The position numbers were made by a program, and so were the translations under genes. A stretch of DNA of 64,000 bases, taken from contig JALHJW010000001.1 in NCBI GenBank assembly GCA_022839785.1, positions 496,001-560,000 on the forward strand, read 5' to 3'. Source of the DNA: Desulfovibrio sp. (lineage in GTDB: Bacteria > Desulfobacterota > Desulfovibrionia > Desulfovibrionales > Desulfovibrionaceae). The notes beneath the pieces were generated by a model. It worked only from the letters and a program-made list of their open reading frames with translations, was not told where the DNA came from and searched no databases. Position 1 is the first letter of the stretch, and each line of letters opens with the position of its first letter. Positions 54,710-63,480 of the stretch are shown piece by piece.

Positions 54710-54713
54710 GCGC

Positions 54714-56456
54714 ATGGGCGAGCCGTCCTACGTTCCGGAACTCTTCCTCATCCTCTCGCAGCGCTTCGGCCTGCTCCTGGCCTGCGTCTTCGCCGTGCTG
54801 ACCCTGGTGCCCATGGGCCGCCTGGGCCTGGGCCGCGCTCCGCAGGGGTCGCGCATGGCGCTGCAGATCGCCCTGTTCGGTCTCTTCGGCATCCTGGGCA
54901 CCTACACCGGCAACAACGTCTTCCAGTCCTACGCCAACCTGCGCGCCATGGCCGTGATCACGGCCGGACTCTTCGGCGGCCCGGCCGTGGGCATCGGCTC
55001 CGGGCTCATCGCGGGCGGGCACCGCTACTTCATCGACATCGGCGGCTTCAGCGCCTTGCCCTGCGCCCTGGCCACGCTCATCGAGGGCACGGCGGCCGGG
55101 CTCATCGCCGCGCGCCTGCCGGGACGCAGCCTGGACTGGCGGCTGGCCCTGCTCATCGGCGTGGTAGGCGAGAGCCTGCACATGGGTCTGGTCCTGGCCC
55201 TGGCCAGACCCGCGCAGGAGGCCCTGGCCCTGGTGCAGGTCATCGGCCTGCCCATGATCGTGGTCAACGCCCTGGGAGCGGCCCTGCTCACCGAAGCGCT
55301 GAACCTGCGCAGCCGCTACAAGGGCAAGCAGGAATCCACCCAGGTACAGCAGATCCTGAACATCGCCAGCCGCACCGTGGGCCACCTGCGCAAGGGGCTT
55401 TCCCCGGCCTCGGCCCAGGCCACGGCGGCCATCATCCACGAACTGGTGGACGTGGCCGCGGTGGCCGTGACCAACACCGGCGAGATACTGGCCCACGTGG
55501 GCGAGGCCGCGGACCACCATACCCCGGGCCAGCCCATCCGCACCGAGGCCACGCAGCGCGTGCTGCGCACGGGCGAGCCGTTGTTCCTCGAAAGCCCGGA
55601 GGGCGTCGGTTGCGACCATGCGCAGTGCCAGCTCTCGGGCGGGGCCGTGGTCCCGCTGCGCAAGTCCGGCCGGGTGGTCGGCAGCCTCAAGCTCTACGGC
55701 GCGCGCGAACGGCCCGTGGACCTGCCCCATTTCGAACTGGCCAAGGGGCTGGCCGAACTCTTCTCCATCCAGCTCGAACTGGAGGACATCCAGACCACCA
55801 ACCAGCTCCTGGCCCATGCCGAGATCAGGCGGCTGCAGGCCCAGATCAACCCCCACTTCCTGTTCAATTCCCTGAACACCATCGCCTCGCTCTGCCGCAC
55901 CGCGCCGCAGAGCGCCCGCGAACTGCTCATGGACCTCGCCCACTACATGCGCCAGGGGCTGGACAGCAGTCGGGGCTTCATCCCGCTTTCGGACGAACTC
56001 TCGCGCATCCGCTCCTACCTCTCCATCGAGCAGGCCCGTTTCGGCGAACGGGTGCGCTGCGAGGTGGACATCGCCGACGACGCCCTGGACTGGCCCGTGC
56101 CGCCCCTGATCATCCAGCCTCTGGTGGAGAACGGAATCAAGCACGGCATCCTGCCCCGCGAGGAGGGCGGCACCGTGCGCATCGCCGCGCACCGGGAGAA
56201 CGGCCACCTGTGCGTGCGCATCGAGGACGACGGCGTGGGCATAACCGCTGAGCAGGTGCAGGGGCTGGAGCGCGAGAGCGGCCTGGAGGCCACCACCTCG
56301 GGGATCGGCCTGCGCAACTGCAACCAACGCCTGCGTCAGATCTTCGGCCCCGAATACACCCTGTCCATCGAGGGCGACCCGGGACAGGGCACGCGCATCA
56401 GCTTTCGCCTGCCCCGCCCCAGGGCGCTGACCGAACCGCCCCCGCCCGCCGCCTGA
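54714..56456 (+). CDS. LytS-type sensor histidine kinase
   Basis: Encodes 580 residues. The N-terminal 5TM-5TMR_LYT membrane sensor (about 1-200) has the NLRAMAVITAGLFGGP pattern. A GAF-like domain lies at about 225-360. The HisKA_3-like module has QINPHFLFNSLNT with phospho-His381. A HATPase domain with IIQPLVENGIKHG, DDGVGI and GIGLRN completes it. Members of this group in enterobacteria (BtsS, YpdA) sense extracellular pyruvate. Given the CstA-family transporter downstream, a similar pyruvate or nutrient signal is plausible here. Confidence 0.92.
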   Translation: MGEPSYVPELFLILSQRFGLLLACVFAVLTLVPMGRLGLGRAPQGSRMALQIALFGLFGILGTYTGNNVFQSYANLRAMAVITAGLFGGPAVGIGSGLIAGGHRYFIDIGGFSALPCALATLIEGTAAGLIAARLPGRSLDWRLALLIGVVGESLHMGLVLALARPAQEALALVQVIGLPMIVVNALGAALLTEALNLRSRYKGKQESTQVQQILNIASRTVGHLRKGLSPASAQATAAIIHELVDVAAVAVTNTGEILAHVGEAADHHTPGQPIRTEATQRVLRTGEPLFLESPEGVGCDHAQCQLSGGAVVPLRKSGRVVGSLKLYGARERPVDLPHFELAKGLAELFSIQLELEDIQTTNQLLAHAEIRRLQAQINPHFLFNSLNTIASLCRTAPQSARELLMDLAHYMRQGLDSSRGFIPLSDELSRIRSYLSIEQARFGERVRCEVDIADDALDWPVPPLIIQPLVENGIKHGILPREEGGTVRIAAHRENGHLCVRIEDDGVGITAEQVQGLERESGLEATTSGIGLRNCNQRLRQIFGPEYTLSIEGDPGQGTRISFRLPRPRALTEPPPPAA

Positions 56457-56604
56457 TCCGGCTGCACTTCGCAGCCGCATGACGACGCTTCGCGGGCCGC
56501 ATTGTACATTTCGCACCCGCCTCCTGGTTCTTGCCCGTCGCTGCCCGTAGACATTGGGCAAATGCGACGCTTGTCGCGCTACCGCAGATGGAGGTGTGGT
56601 CGTC

Positions 56605-58023
56605 ATGTTGCTTTTCTTCGCCAGCATCGCCGCGTTGCTGCTCGGGTACGCAATCTACGGAAAGGTGGTGGACAAGGCCTTCGGCTGCGACCCGAACCGC
56701 CCCACCCCGGCCTGCACCATGGCCGACGGCGTGGACTACGTGCAGATGTCCCCGTTCAAGATCTACCTCGTGCAACTCCTCAACATCGCCGGCCTGGGGC
56801 CCATCTTCGGCCCCATCCTGGGCGCGCTCTACGGCCCCTCCGCCCTGCTCTGGATCGTCTTCGGCTCGATCTTCGCGGGCGCGGTGCACGACTACTTCTC
56901 CGGCATGCTCTCGGTGCGCTACAACGGCGCCTCGGTGCCGGACGTGGTGGGCAAGAACCTGGGCAACGGCTTCAAGCAGTTCATGCGCGGCTTCTCGATC
57001 CTGCTCCTGCTCCTGGTGGGCGTGGTCTTCGTGCTCGGCCCGGCCAAGCTGCTGACCACCCTCTCGGGTCTGTCCACCCCGGCCTGGGTGGCGATCATCT
57101 TCGCCTACTACTTCCTGGCCACGATCATGCCCGTGGACAAGATCATCGGCCGTCTCTACCCCTTCTTCGGGGCGGTGCTGCTGTTCATGGCCGTGGGTCT
57201 GGCCGCCGCCATCTGCCTCTCGGACCATCACATGATCCCGCAGGTCACCCTGGACAACCTGCATCCCAAGGGCCTGCCCATCTGGCCGTTGATGTTCATC
57301 ACTATCGCCTGCGGCGCGATCAGCGGCTTCCACGCCACGCAGTCGCCCATGATGGCCCGCTGCCTGGGCAACGAGAAGTGCGGCCGCTCCATCTTCTACG
57401 GCGCCATGATCGGCGAGGGCATCATCGCCCTGATCTGGGCGACCCTGGGCATGTCCTTCTACCATGACCCCGCGGCCCTGAACGCGGCCCTGGCCAAGGG
57501 CGGCCCGGCCTACGTGGTCAACGAGGTCTCCACCACCCTGCTGGGCGGCTTCGGCGGCATCCTGGCGATCATCGGCGTGGTCATCCTGCCCATCACCTCG
57601 GGCGACACGGCTTTCCGCAGCGCCCGCCTGATCATCGCCGACTTCCTGTCCCTGGAGCAGAAGGCCCCGGTCCGGCGGCTGCTCATCTCCGTTCCCCTGT
57701 TCGTGGTCGGCTTCTTCATCTCGCGCACCAACTTCGACGTCATCTGGCGCTACTTCGGATGGGCCAACCAGACCCTGGCGGCCATCGTGCTCTGGGCCGC
57801 GGCGGCCTACCTCATCCGCAACTGCAAGAACCACTGGATCGCCACCGTGCCCGCGACCTTCATGACCGCCGTGGTGATCACCTACCTCGCCTACGACAAG
57901 ATCGGCTTCGGTCTCTCCCTGGAGGTCTCCACGGGCATCGGCATCGCCGCCGCCGTGGCCTCCCTCATCGCCTTCTTCGTCGCCTTCCGTTCCTGCGCCG
58001 TCCCGGCGGAGGAAACCCGGTAG
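56605..58023 (+). CDS. cstA: CstA-family carbon-starvation / pyruvate transporter
   Basis: Encodes 472 residues from the ATG at 56605 (GGAGGTG upstream); a longer frame to 56554 is unlikely. About twelve or more transmembrane helices are visible. CstA-family signatures GPIFGPILGALYGP (near 71-84) and SGFHATQSPMMARC (near 239-252) are present. The length is shorter than E. coli CstA/BtsT (about 700), matching the compact clade. Family members import pyruvate or peptides. A LytS/LytR pair directly upstream suggests induction by the substrate, and in a sulfate reducer pyruvate is a key carbon and electron source. A hairpin terminator follows. Confidence 0.9.
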   Translation: MLLFFASIAALLLGYAIYGKVVDKAFGCDPNRPTPACTMADGVDYVQMSPFKIYLVQLLNIAGLGPIFGPILGALYGPSALLWIVFGSIFAGAVHDYFSGMLSVRYNGASVPDVVGKNLGNGFKQFMRGFSILLLLLVGVVFVLGPAKLLTTLSGLSTPAWVAIIFAYYFLATIMPVDKIIGRLYPFFGAVLLFMAVGLAAAICLSDHHMIPQVTLDNLHPKGLPIWPLMFITIACGAISGFHATQSPMMARCLGNEKCGRSIFYGAMIGEGIIALIWATLGMSFYHDPAALNAALAKGGPAYVVNEVSTTLLGGFGGILAIIGVVILPITSGDTAFRSARLIIADFLSLEQKAPVRRLLISVPLFVVGFFISRTNFDVIWRYFGWANQTLAAIVLWAAAAYLIRNCKNHWIATVPATFMTAVVITYLAYDKIGFGLSLEVSTGIGIAAAVASLIAFFVAFRSCAVPAEETR

Positions 58024-58051
58024 AACCGCTCACACCCGCGCCCATGCAAAC

Positions 58052-58079
58052 GGAAAACCGCGCCTCGGCGCGGTTTTCC
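58052..58079. terminator. terminator between cstA and the SDR gene
   Basis: A palindrome of 13-bp arms (58052-58064 with 58067-58079; effective loop about 4-6 bases) has an A4 block in the left arm and T4 in the right. It lies 28 bases past the cstA stop between convergent genes. Confidence 0.65.
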
Positions 58080-58117
58080 AATTTGCGGGGGGGCTGCGGG
58101 TCTGGCCCGAAAACGGC

Positions 58118-59098
58118 TCAGAGATACTCGGCCAGGTGTTCGCGGTAGTAGGCCAGGGTTCGCGCGAAGCCTTCTTCCAGGGGCACGCGGGGCTCCCAGC
58201 CAAGCTCCGCCCGGATGCGGCGATCGTCGGAATAGTAGTCGCCGATATCGATCTTCCTGCGTTCCGCCGGGAACTCGCGGATCACGAACTCGCCGCTGCC
58301 GTTGGCCTTGACCAGGAGGTCGGCGGCCTCGCGCAGGCTGACCACGCGATCGCCGCCCAGGTTGTACACCCGTCCGAAGGCCTGCTCGCGGCAGGCGGCC
58401 AGGAGCAGAGCCTCCACGCAGTCGTCCACGTAGGTGAAGTCGCGCAGCTGTTCGCCGCCCCAGACTTCGAAAGGCTTCCCCTCCAAAAGCAGACGCACCC
58501 AGATGCCGAGGAAGGTCTGGCGCGCGTCCTTGATGCGCATGGCCGGGCCGTACGTGTTGGTCAGCCTGAGCACCGAGGCCCGGATGCCGTACACCTGATG
58601 GTAGAGCAGGTGATACCACTCCCCGGCCACCTTGTTGATGCCGTTGACGTCCACGGGCCGGATGGGGTGGTCCTCGTCCACGGGCAGGTGGTCCGGCCTG
58701 CCGTAAATCTGCCGCGTGCCCGCGAAGACGATGCGGATGGCCGGATTGTGGTGGCGGCAGGCCTCCAGGATGGAGAGCTGGGCTTTGGCGTTGATCTCCA
58801 GGTCCGTGTGCGGGTCGGCCATGGAGTCCATGTGGCTGGTCTGCCCGGCCAGGTTGAAAAGCACGTCGCAGCCCTGGACGAGGTGCTTCATGGCGTGCGG
58901 GTCGCGCACGTCCGCGATGTTCACCGCGACCCGGTCCCTGATGTCCGCGATGTTGGCGAAATTGCCGCCGTACTCCGGGATCAGGCTGTCCGCGAGGGTC
59001 ACGTCCGCGCCCAGGGCGAGCAGGCGGCGGGCGAGATTGGAGCCGATGAAGCCGAGGCCGCCGGTGATCAGGGCCCTGGCGTGACAGAAATACTGCAT
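58118..59098 (-). CDS. NAD-dependent epimerase/dehydratase (extended SDR) lacking the usual Tyr
   Basis: Encodes 326 residues. The Rossmann loop GGLGFIG (13-19) binds NAD. AGTRQIYGRP near 126-135 and the sugar-nucleotide region RLTNTYGP near 179-186 mark an extended SDR of the UDP-glucose-epimerase type. At the YxxxK position it reads NGINK, with Asn152 in place of Tyr and Lys156 kept. A changed proton-transfer mechanism or a different reaction is possible. A CGGAG site precedes the ATG. It stands between the cstA and qrc regions and is probably monocistronic. Confidence 0.82.
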   Translation of the reverse strand: MQYFCHARALITGGLGFIGSNLARRLLALGADVTLADSLIPEYGGNFANIADIRDRVAVNIADVRDPHAMKHLVQGCDVLFNLAGQTSHMDSMADPHTDLEINAKAQLSILEACRHHNPAIRIVFAGTRQIYGRPDHLPVDEDHPIRPVDVNGINKVAGEWYHLLYHQVYGIRASVLRLTNTYGPAMRIKDARQTFLGIWVRLLLEGKPFEVWGGEQLRDFTYVDDCVEALLLAACREQAFGRVYNLGGDRVVSLREAADLLVKANGSGEFVIREFPAERRKIDIGDYYSDDRRIRAELGWEPRVPLEEGFARTLAYYREHLAEYL

Positions 59099-59196
59099 GG
59101 GTTCTCCGTGTCCCGCGGCCGCACGCGCGTGCGACCGGCCGGACGGCGCTCATCTTATACCGCCCGTGCCGCCCAGTCCACCCGCTCGCGCGGGAC

Positions 59197-59228
59197 AAAA
59201 AAGAAGGCCCGCCGTGCGGCGGGCCTTC
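59197..59228 (-). terminator. intrinsic terminator of the qrc operon
   Basis: On the minus strand, a 12-bp GC-rich stem (59203-59214 with 59217-59228; effective loop about 6 bases) is followed by six T at 59197-59202. It lies 22 bases past the qrcD stop. Confidence 0.85.
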
Positions 59229-59250
59229 AGGGAGTCGGTTGCGTCTGCGG

Positions 59251-60504
59251 CTAGGCTTCGGCCTTGGCGTTCAGTTCCTTTTCCTGCGGGAAGACCGGCA
59301 GGTAGCGGTAGGCCAGGGAGACGATCAGCACGCCGTAGGCGATGACCATGATCGAGGGCAGGACCTCGGTCCAGCGGGGGACGTAGATCTCCCAGGTGTC
59401 GAAGGGCATGACCGGGGCGGCCAGACCCTGCACGGTGACGCTGTAGCGGTTCAGGGAGATGCCCAGACAGTTCATGATGGCCGCGGCCCAGAACAGGAAG
59501 GGCGTCTCGCGCAGGGACTTGGTGAGCAGGATGATGCAGGGGATCACGCCCAAGATGACGATCTCCAGCCACAGCAGCCACTTGCCGTAGATCACGCCCC
59601 AGAACACCTGGTCGAAGGTCAGCCCCATGCCGGGCAGGGTGTTCACGGCCCAGTGGTAGGTATCGATGATCTTGAAGAACAGGTAGACCGCGAGCATGGT
59701 GCCCGAGATGCGGCCCATGAGGGTCTTGATGCTCCAGGTGGTCATCTTGCGGCCGGAGCACAGCTCCACGCACTTGACGATGAGCATGGAGAAGCAGGGG
59801 CCGGAGGCGGCCGCGGACAGGACGAAGAGGAAGAAGGTCCACGGCCAGATGAAGAAGCCCTCGCGGAAGGCGAAGGGACGCGCGAACATAACGCCGTACA
59901 TGCCGCCCAGGGAGCCCTGGTGGAAGGTGGAGAGGAAGGCGCCCAGACCCGCGAACAGGGGCATGAAGATGTGCATGTTGTGCGCGAAGGCGTGGACGAA
60001 CTTGTTGCGGTTGAGCTGTTTCTGCTCAAGGACGTTGGGCACGAACTCGATGATCAGCACGCCCAGGTAGCAGCTGATGCAGAAGATGACTTCCGTCAGC
60101 ATGGAGTGGACGTTGGGGTGCCAGAAGCCGAACCAGGAGCGCAACGGCTGGCCCAGTTCCATGGTCAGGATGAGCATGGCGCCCGAGTAGCAGAAGAAGC
60201 CGCCGATGACCGTGAGGTTAATCACGTTCTTCAGGTCGTCCATCTTCAGGATGTACTTCAGCAGGCCGCTGAAGAACGCGCCCGCGCCCAGGGCGATGAC
60301 CGCCAAGTCGAAGGTGATGTACAGGCCGAAGGCGAAGTAGTTGTTCAGGCCGGTGACGCCCAGGCCTTCGGCGAAGACCACGTAGGCGGCGTAGATGCCC
60401 GCCAGGAACAGGACGCCCCAGAAGCCCAGCCACATGAGGAAGGTGAAGAAGCTGCCGCGCTCCAGCCTCTCGGGGAAGAGCTCATAGTCGATGGGCCTAG
60501 CCAT
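59251..60504 (-). CDS. qrcD: menaquinone reductase, integral membrane subunit QrcD (NrfD-like)
   Basis: Encodes 417 residues with about ten transmembrane helices, an NrfD/PsrC-type quinone-interacting protein. It provides the menaquinone site of the Qrc complex, which takes electrons from periplasmic hydrogenases and formate dehydrogenases through type I cytochrome c3. Its start overlaps the end of qrcC by 8 bases. The gene set and order (cytochrome, molybdopterin-family protein, Fe-S protein, NrfD) match the Qrc complex described in Desulfovibrio vulgaris. A terminator follows directly, so it is the last gene. Confidence 0.9.
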   Translation of the reverse strand: MARPIDYELFPERLERGSFFTFLMWLGFWGVLFLAGIYAAYVVFAEGLGVTGLNNYFAFGLYITFDLAVIALGAGAFFSGLLKYILKMDDLKNVINLTVIGGFFCYSGAMLILTMELGQPLRSWFGFWHPNVHSMLTEVIFCISCYLGVLIIEFVPNVLEQKQLNRNKFVHAFAHNMHIFMPLFAGLGAFLSTFHQGSLGGMYGVMFARPFAFREGFFIWPWTFFLFVLSAAASGPCFSMLIVKCVELCSGRKMTTWSIKTLMGRISGTMLAVYLFFKIIDTYHWAVNTLPGMGLTFDQVFWGVIYGKWLLWLEIVILGVIPCIILLTKSLRETPFLFWAAAIMNCLGISLNRYSVTVQGLAAPVMPFDTWEIYVPRWTEVLPSIMVIAYGVLIVSLAYRYLPVFPQEKELNAKAEA

Positions 60505-61297
60505 GCGCGCCTCCTTTGGCCTTGGTGCCGTGCGCCGGGTCCTCGCCGGGCAGGTAGTTATCCAGCTGCTTCCAGACCCACTCGCGACGGCTCACGTAGT
60601 AGACCTGCGGATCGCCGCCCAGGCGCTCCAGCAGACGGCGCGCGTAGGGGCTGTGGGCCAGCTTGTAGACCTGATGGTCGTGGTTGTTGAGGTCGCCGAA
60701 GACCAGCGCTCCGGTCGGGCAGACCTCGGCGCAGGCCGGGATGTAGGCGTCCTCGGGCAGGCTCATGGGATCGAGGCCGTCCTTGCGCGCCTTCTCCTTG
60801 GCCATGTTCCAGCGGTGGTGGCAGAAGTGGCACTTCTCGACCACGCCGCGGGGACGGGTGGAGGTAAAGGGGGTCAGCGTCTTCTCCATGCCCTTGGGCC
60901 AGACCGGGTCGAACCAGTTGAACACCCGGGAGTGGTAGGGGCAGGCCGCCATGCAGTACCGGCAGCCGATACAGCGGGGGTAGACCTGGCTGACGATGCC
61001 GCCTTCCTCGTTCTTGTCAGTGGCCACAACCGGGCAGACCGGCACGCAGGAGGGATTGCCGCACTGCATGCAGGGCCGGGGGAGGTAGGCCACGTCGGCG
61101 TCGGGGAAGGTCTTGCCGTTCTCCAGCCTGTAGACCTTCAGCCAGTTGACGGTGCGCAGCTTGTCGTCGCCGTCCATGCTCGGGGCGTTGTTGTTTTCGA
61201 CCTGGCAGGAGACGACGCACGCGCCGCAGCCCGTGCACTTGTCCAGATCGATGGCCATGCCCCACCGGATTTTGAAATGCGAAGCGTTACCAGCCAT
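60497..61297 (-). CDS. qrcC: menaquinone reductase, Fe-S subunit QrcC
   Basis: Encodes 266 residues with 16 Cys in four ferredoxin-like groups: CTGCGACVVSC (near 21), CMQCGNPSCVPVC (near 76), CIGCRYCMAAC (near 109), and CHFC with CAEVC (near 152 and 189). It should hold four cubane clusters that wire the cytochrome to the membrane subunit. There is no signal peptide, so export probably depends on the Tat-carrying partner, as for related complexes. It lies 17 bases after qrcB and overlaps qrcD by 8. Dms/Nrf-type subunits look similar; the operon decides. Confidence 0.92.
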   Translation of the reverse strand: MAGNASHFKIRWGMAIDLDKCTGCGACVVSCQVENNNAPSMDGDDKLRTVNWLKVYRLENGKTFPDADVAYLPRPCMQCGNPSCVPVCPVVATDKNEEGGIVSQVYPRCIGCRYCMAACPYHSRVFNWFDPVWPKGMEKTLTPFTSTRPRGVVEKCHFCHHRWNMAKEKARKDGLDPMSLPEDAYIPACAEVCPTGALVFGDLNNHDHQVYKLAHSPYARRLLERLGGDPQVYYVSRREWVWKQLDNYLPGEDPAHGTKAKGGAHG

Positions 61298-61314
61298 ATC
61301 TCGCGTCCTTTGGC

Positions 61315-63465
61315 TTAGCCTTTAGCTATCTTCACCGCGACGGCCGCCCAGGTGGACAGGCCAGTGCCCGGCTCCTCGGCGATCGCGAGGGCCTTGTTCA
61401 CGTTGTCGCCCCTGCCCTTGGCAAACTTGTCCCAGGCGGTGTGGCCGAATCCCAGGTAGGCGGCCACGACGCCGGGCATCACCGACTCGTCGATGTCCAC
61501 GCGGGCCTTGAACGAACCGGCTTCGCTGGAGACGGTGACCGTGTCGCCCTGGGACACGCCGACGGCCTTGGCGGTCGCGGCGTTCAGCCCGACGTACATG
61601 GCGGCTCCCTTGGCCTCGCTCTCCTGCAGCGTGGGCAGGTTGTACTCCGGCATGGCCATGGACGGGGTGCCCATGTTCAGCTGGAAGAGCGGGGCGATCA
61701 GGAGCGGGAAGTCCGCGGCGGGCTTCTTGAAACCGGCCTTGGCCAGCAGGGCGGCGCCCGTCTGGATGCCGTTCTGCTCCACCGTGCGGATGCTCGCCCA
61801 GGCCTTGCCCTTCTTCAGTCCGTCGGCCACGGCCGCGCCCATGGGGGCGCTACCCTGGGCGATGGCCTGCCAGGGCTGGGTCTCGCCGGCGATGAAGCCC
61901 GAAAGGCCCTCGACCGCCGCCATTTTGGCCTCCAGCACCGCCTCGAAGGAGGAGAAACCGAGATTCACGCCGACCTTCTGGGCCGCGGCCAGCAGCACGT
62001 CGGCGGAGGACTTGGCGTTGGCCACCGGCTTGGTCACCGGCGTGCCCAGGGTGTAGGAGGCGAAGCCCGAGCCGTAGGGGGTCTGCAGGTCGTCGTAGCG
62101 CTCCAGGGAGAGCGGGTTGGGCATGATCAGATCGGCCTTGGCCGCGGTCTCGTCCATGAAGGAGGAGAAGCTCACGACGAAGCCCGCCTTGTCCAGGGCC
62201 GCGCCGAGCTTGGCCGCGGCGGGCAGGGCGTAGCGGGGGTTGGCCTCGTAGACCATGAGCAGCTTGGGTGCGGCCTTCTTGCCGGATTCCACGGCCGAGA
62301 GCCAAGCCACGAGGTCGTTGTCCAGCAGCTTGTCGCGCGAGAGCGCTCCGGAAACCACGGTGGGCAGTTCGGGCAGGGCGCGAACGCCGCCGGGCTTGCC
62401 CACGTTGCCCAGGAGCAGGTTCAGGGCCATGCCCGCCACGAAGGCGACGGCCGAACCGCCCTGGCTGATGGCGGAACCGGGCACCACGAGCGGCTTCTTG
62501 GCCGCCCTCAGGGCCTCGGCCACCTTCTTCAGGGCCTCGGGCGTCACGCCGATGAGGTCCTGCACCTTGGCCGGGGTGTAGCCCGCGGCCAGGGACTTGA
62601 AGGCGTCGAAGTCGGCCGCGCCGGTGGAGGCGCCTGCCGCGATGAGCATGTTGGCCAGACCGAGGGCGAAGGTCGCCTCGCCGCCCGGAGGAACCGCGAC
62701 GAAGATGTCCGCCACGGCCACGGTGCGGGTCTTGAGCGGGGCGCAGGCGATCCAGGTCGCGCCCGGCTTCTCGCCCGTGGGGCGGGTCCGGCCGAAGGCC
62801 TTGGCGTTGCGCACCGGGGTGCCCCAGGATTCCAGCAGATCCGCTCCCAGCGCCAGGATGCAGTCGCTGTTCTCGATGTCGAAACCGGGGGTGCCCCGGC
62901 CGCCCATCACGTCCTGCCAGCCCTTGGCCGCGGTCTGCTGCTCGCAGGGCATGGGGTAGACGTCCGAGGAGCCCAGGCCCTTGAGCAGGCCGGAGAAGAC
63001 CTCGGCGGTGGTGCCGTTGACGTCGCCGGTGATCATGGCCGTGGCCGCGCCCGCTTCCTTGAGCTTGGCGGCCAGCATGGCCTCGGCGTCCTCCCAGGCG
63101 ATGGGCTCGAATTTGCCGTCGCCCACCTTCTTCATGGGGCCCTTCACCCGGGCCTCCTTGTAGAGCATCTGGACCTCCGGCGCGGCCACGGCCGGGATGC
63201 CGCCCTGGGAGAGCGGATGGTCCGGGTTGCCCAGCGCCTCGGCCGGACGTCCGGCCACGGTCAGGACCTGGACCGGAGCGCCGCCGCCGAAAGCCTTGGA
63301 GAGGCCCGGCTTCTTGGCCAGCGCGCCGTACTGCAGGCGAGGTATCCAGGACCAGTTCTGGGTCCAGATGGAGACGTCGTCGGTGAGCTTCCACAGCACC
63401 GGGCTGAAGGTCACGCCCGCGCCGGCGCCCAGGACGAAGAGAAATCCTCTGCGTGTCAGACTCAT
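61315..63465 (-). CDS. qrcB: menaquinone reductase, molybdopterin-oxidoreductase-like subunit QrcB
   Basis: Encodes 716 residues. The N-terminus carries a Tat signal (TRRGFLFVLGAG). The body resembles the molybdopterin oxidoreductase superfamily, with the C-terminal dinucleotide-binding domain (near 585-700). The N-terminal Cys set that binds a [4Fe-4S] cluster in active members is absent, and no Cys or SeCys ligand to Mo is evident. This agrees with reports that Desulfovibrio QrcB has lost the cofactor and serves a structural role. It sits between qrcA and qrcC. Confidence 0.9.
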   Translation of the reverse strand: MSLTRRGFLFVLGAGAGVTFSPVLWKLTDDVSIWTQNWSWIPRLQYGALAKKPGLSKAFGGGAPVQVLTVAGRPAEALGNPDHPLSQGGIPAVAAPEVQMLYKEARVKGPMKKVGDGKFEPIAWEDAEAMLAAKLKEAGAATAMITGDVNGTTAEVFSGLLKGLGSSDVYPMPCEQQTAAKGWQDVMGGRGTPGFDIENSDCILALGADLLESWGTPVRNAKAFGRTRPTGEKPGATWIACAPLKTRTVAVADIFVAVPPGGEATFALGLANMLIAAGASTGAADFDAFKSLAAGYTPAKVQDLIGVTPEALKKVAEALRAAKKPLVVPGSAISQGGSAVAFVAGMALNLLLGNVGKPGGVRALPELPTVVSGALSRDKLLDNDLVAWLSAVESGKKAAPKLLMVYEANPRYALPAAAKLGAALDKAGFVVSFSSFMDETAAKADLIMPNPLSLERYDDLQTPYGSGFASYTLGTPVTKPVANAKSSADVLLAAAQKVGVNLGFSSFEAVLEAKMAAVEGLSGFIAGETQPWQAIAQGSAPMGAAVADGLKKGKAWASIRTVEQNGIQTGAALLAKAGFKKPAADFPLLIAPLFQLNMGTPSMAMPEYNLPTLQESEAKGAAMYVGLNAATAKAVGVSQGDTVTVSSEAGSFKARVDIDESVMPGVVAAYLGFGHTAWDKFAKGRGDNVNKALAIAEEPGTGLSTWAAVAVKIAKG

Positions 63466-63480
63466 AACTCTTCCACCCCT

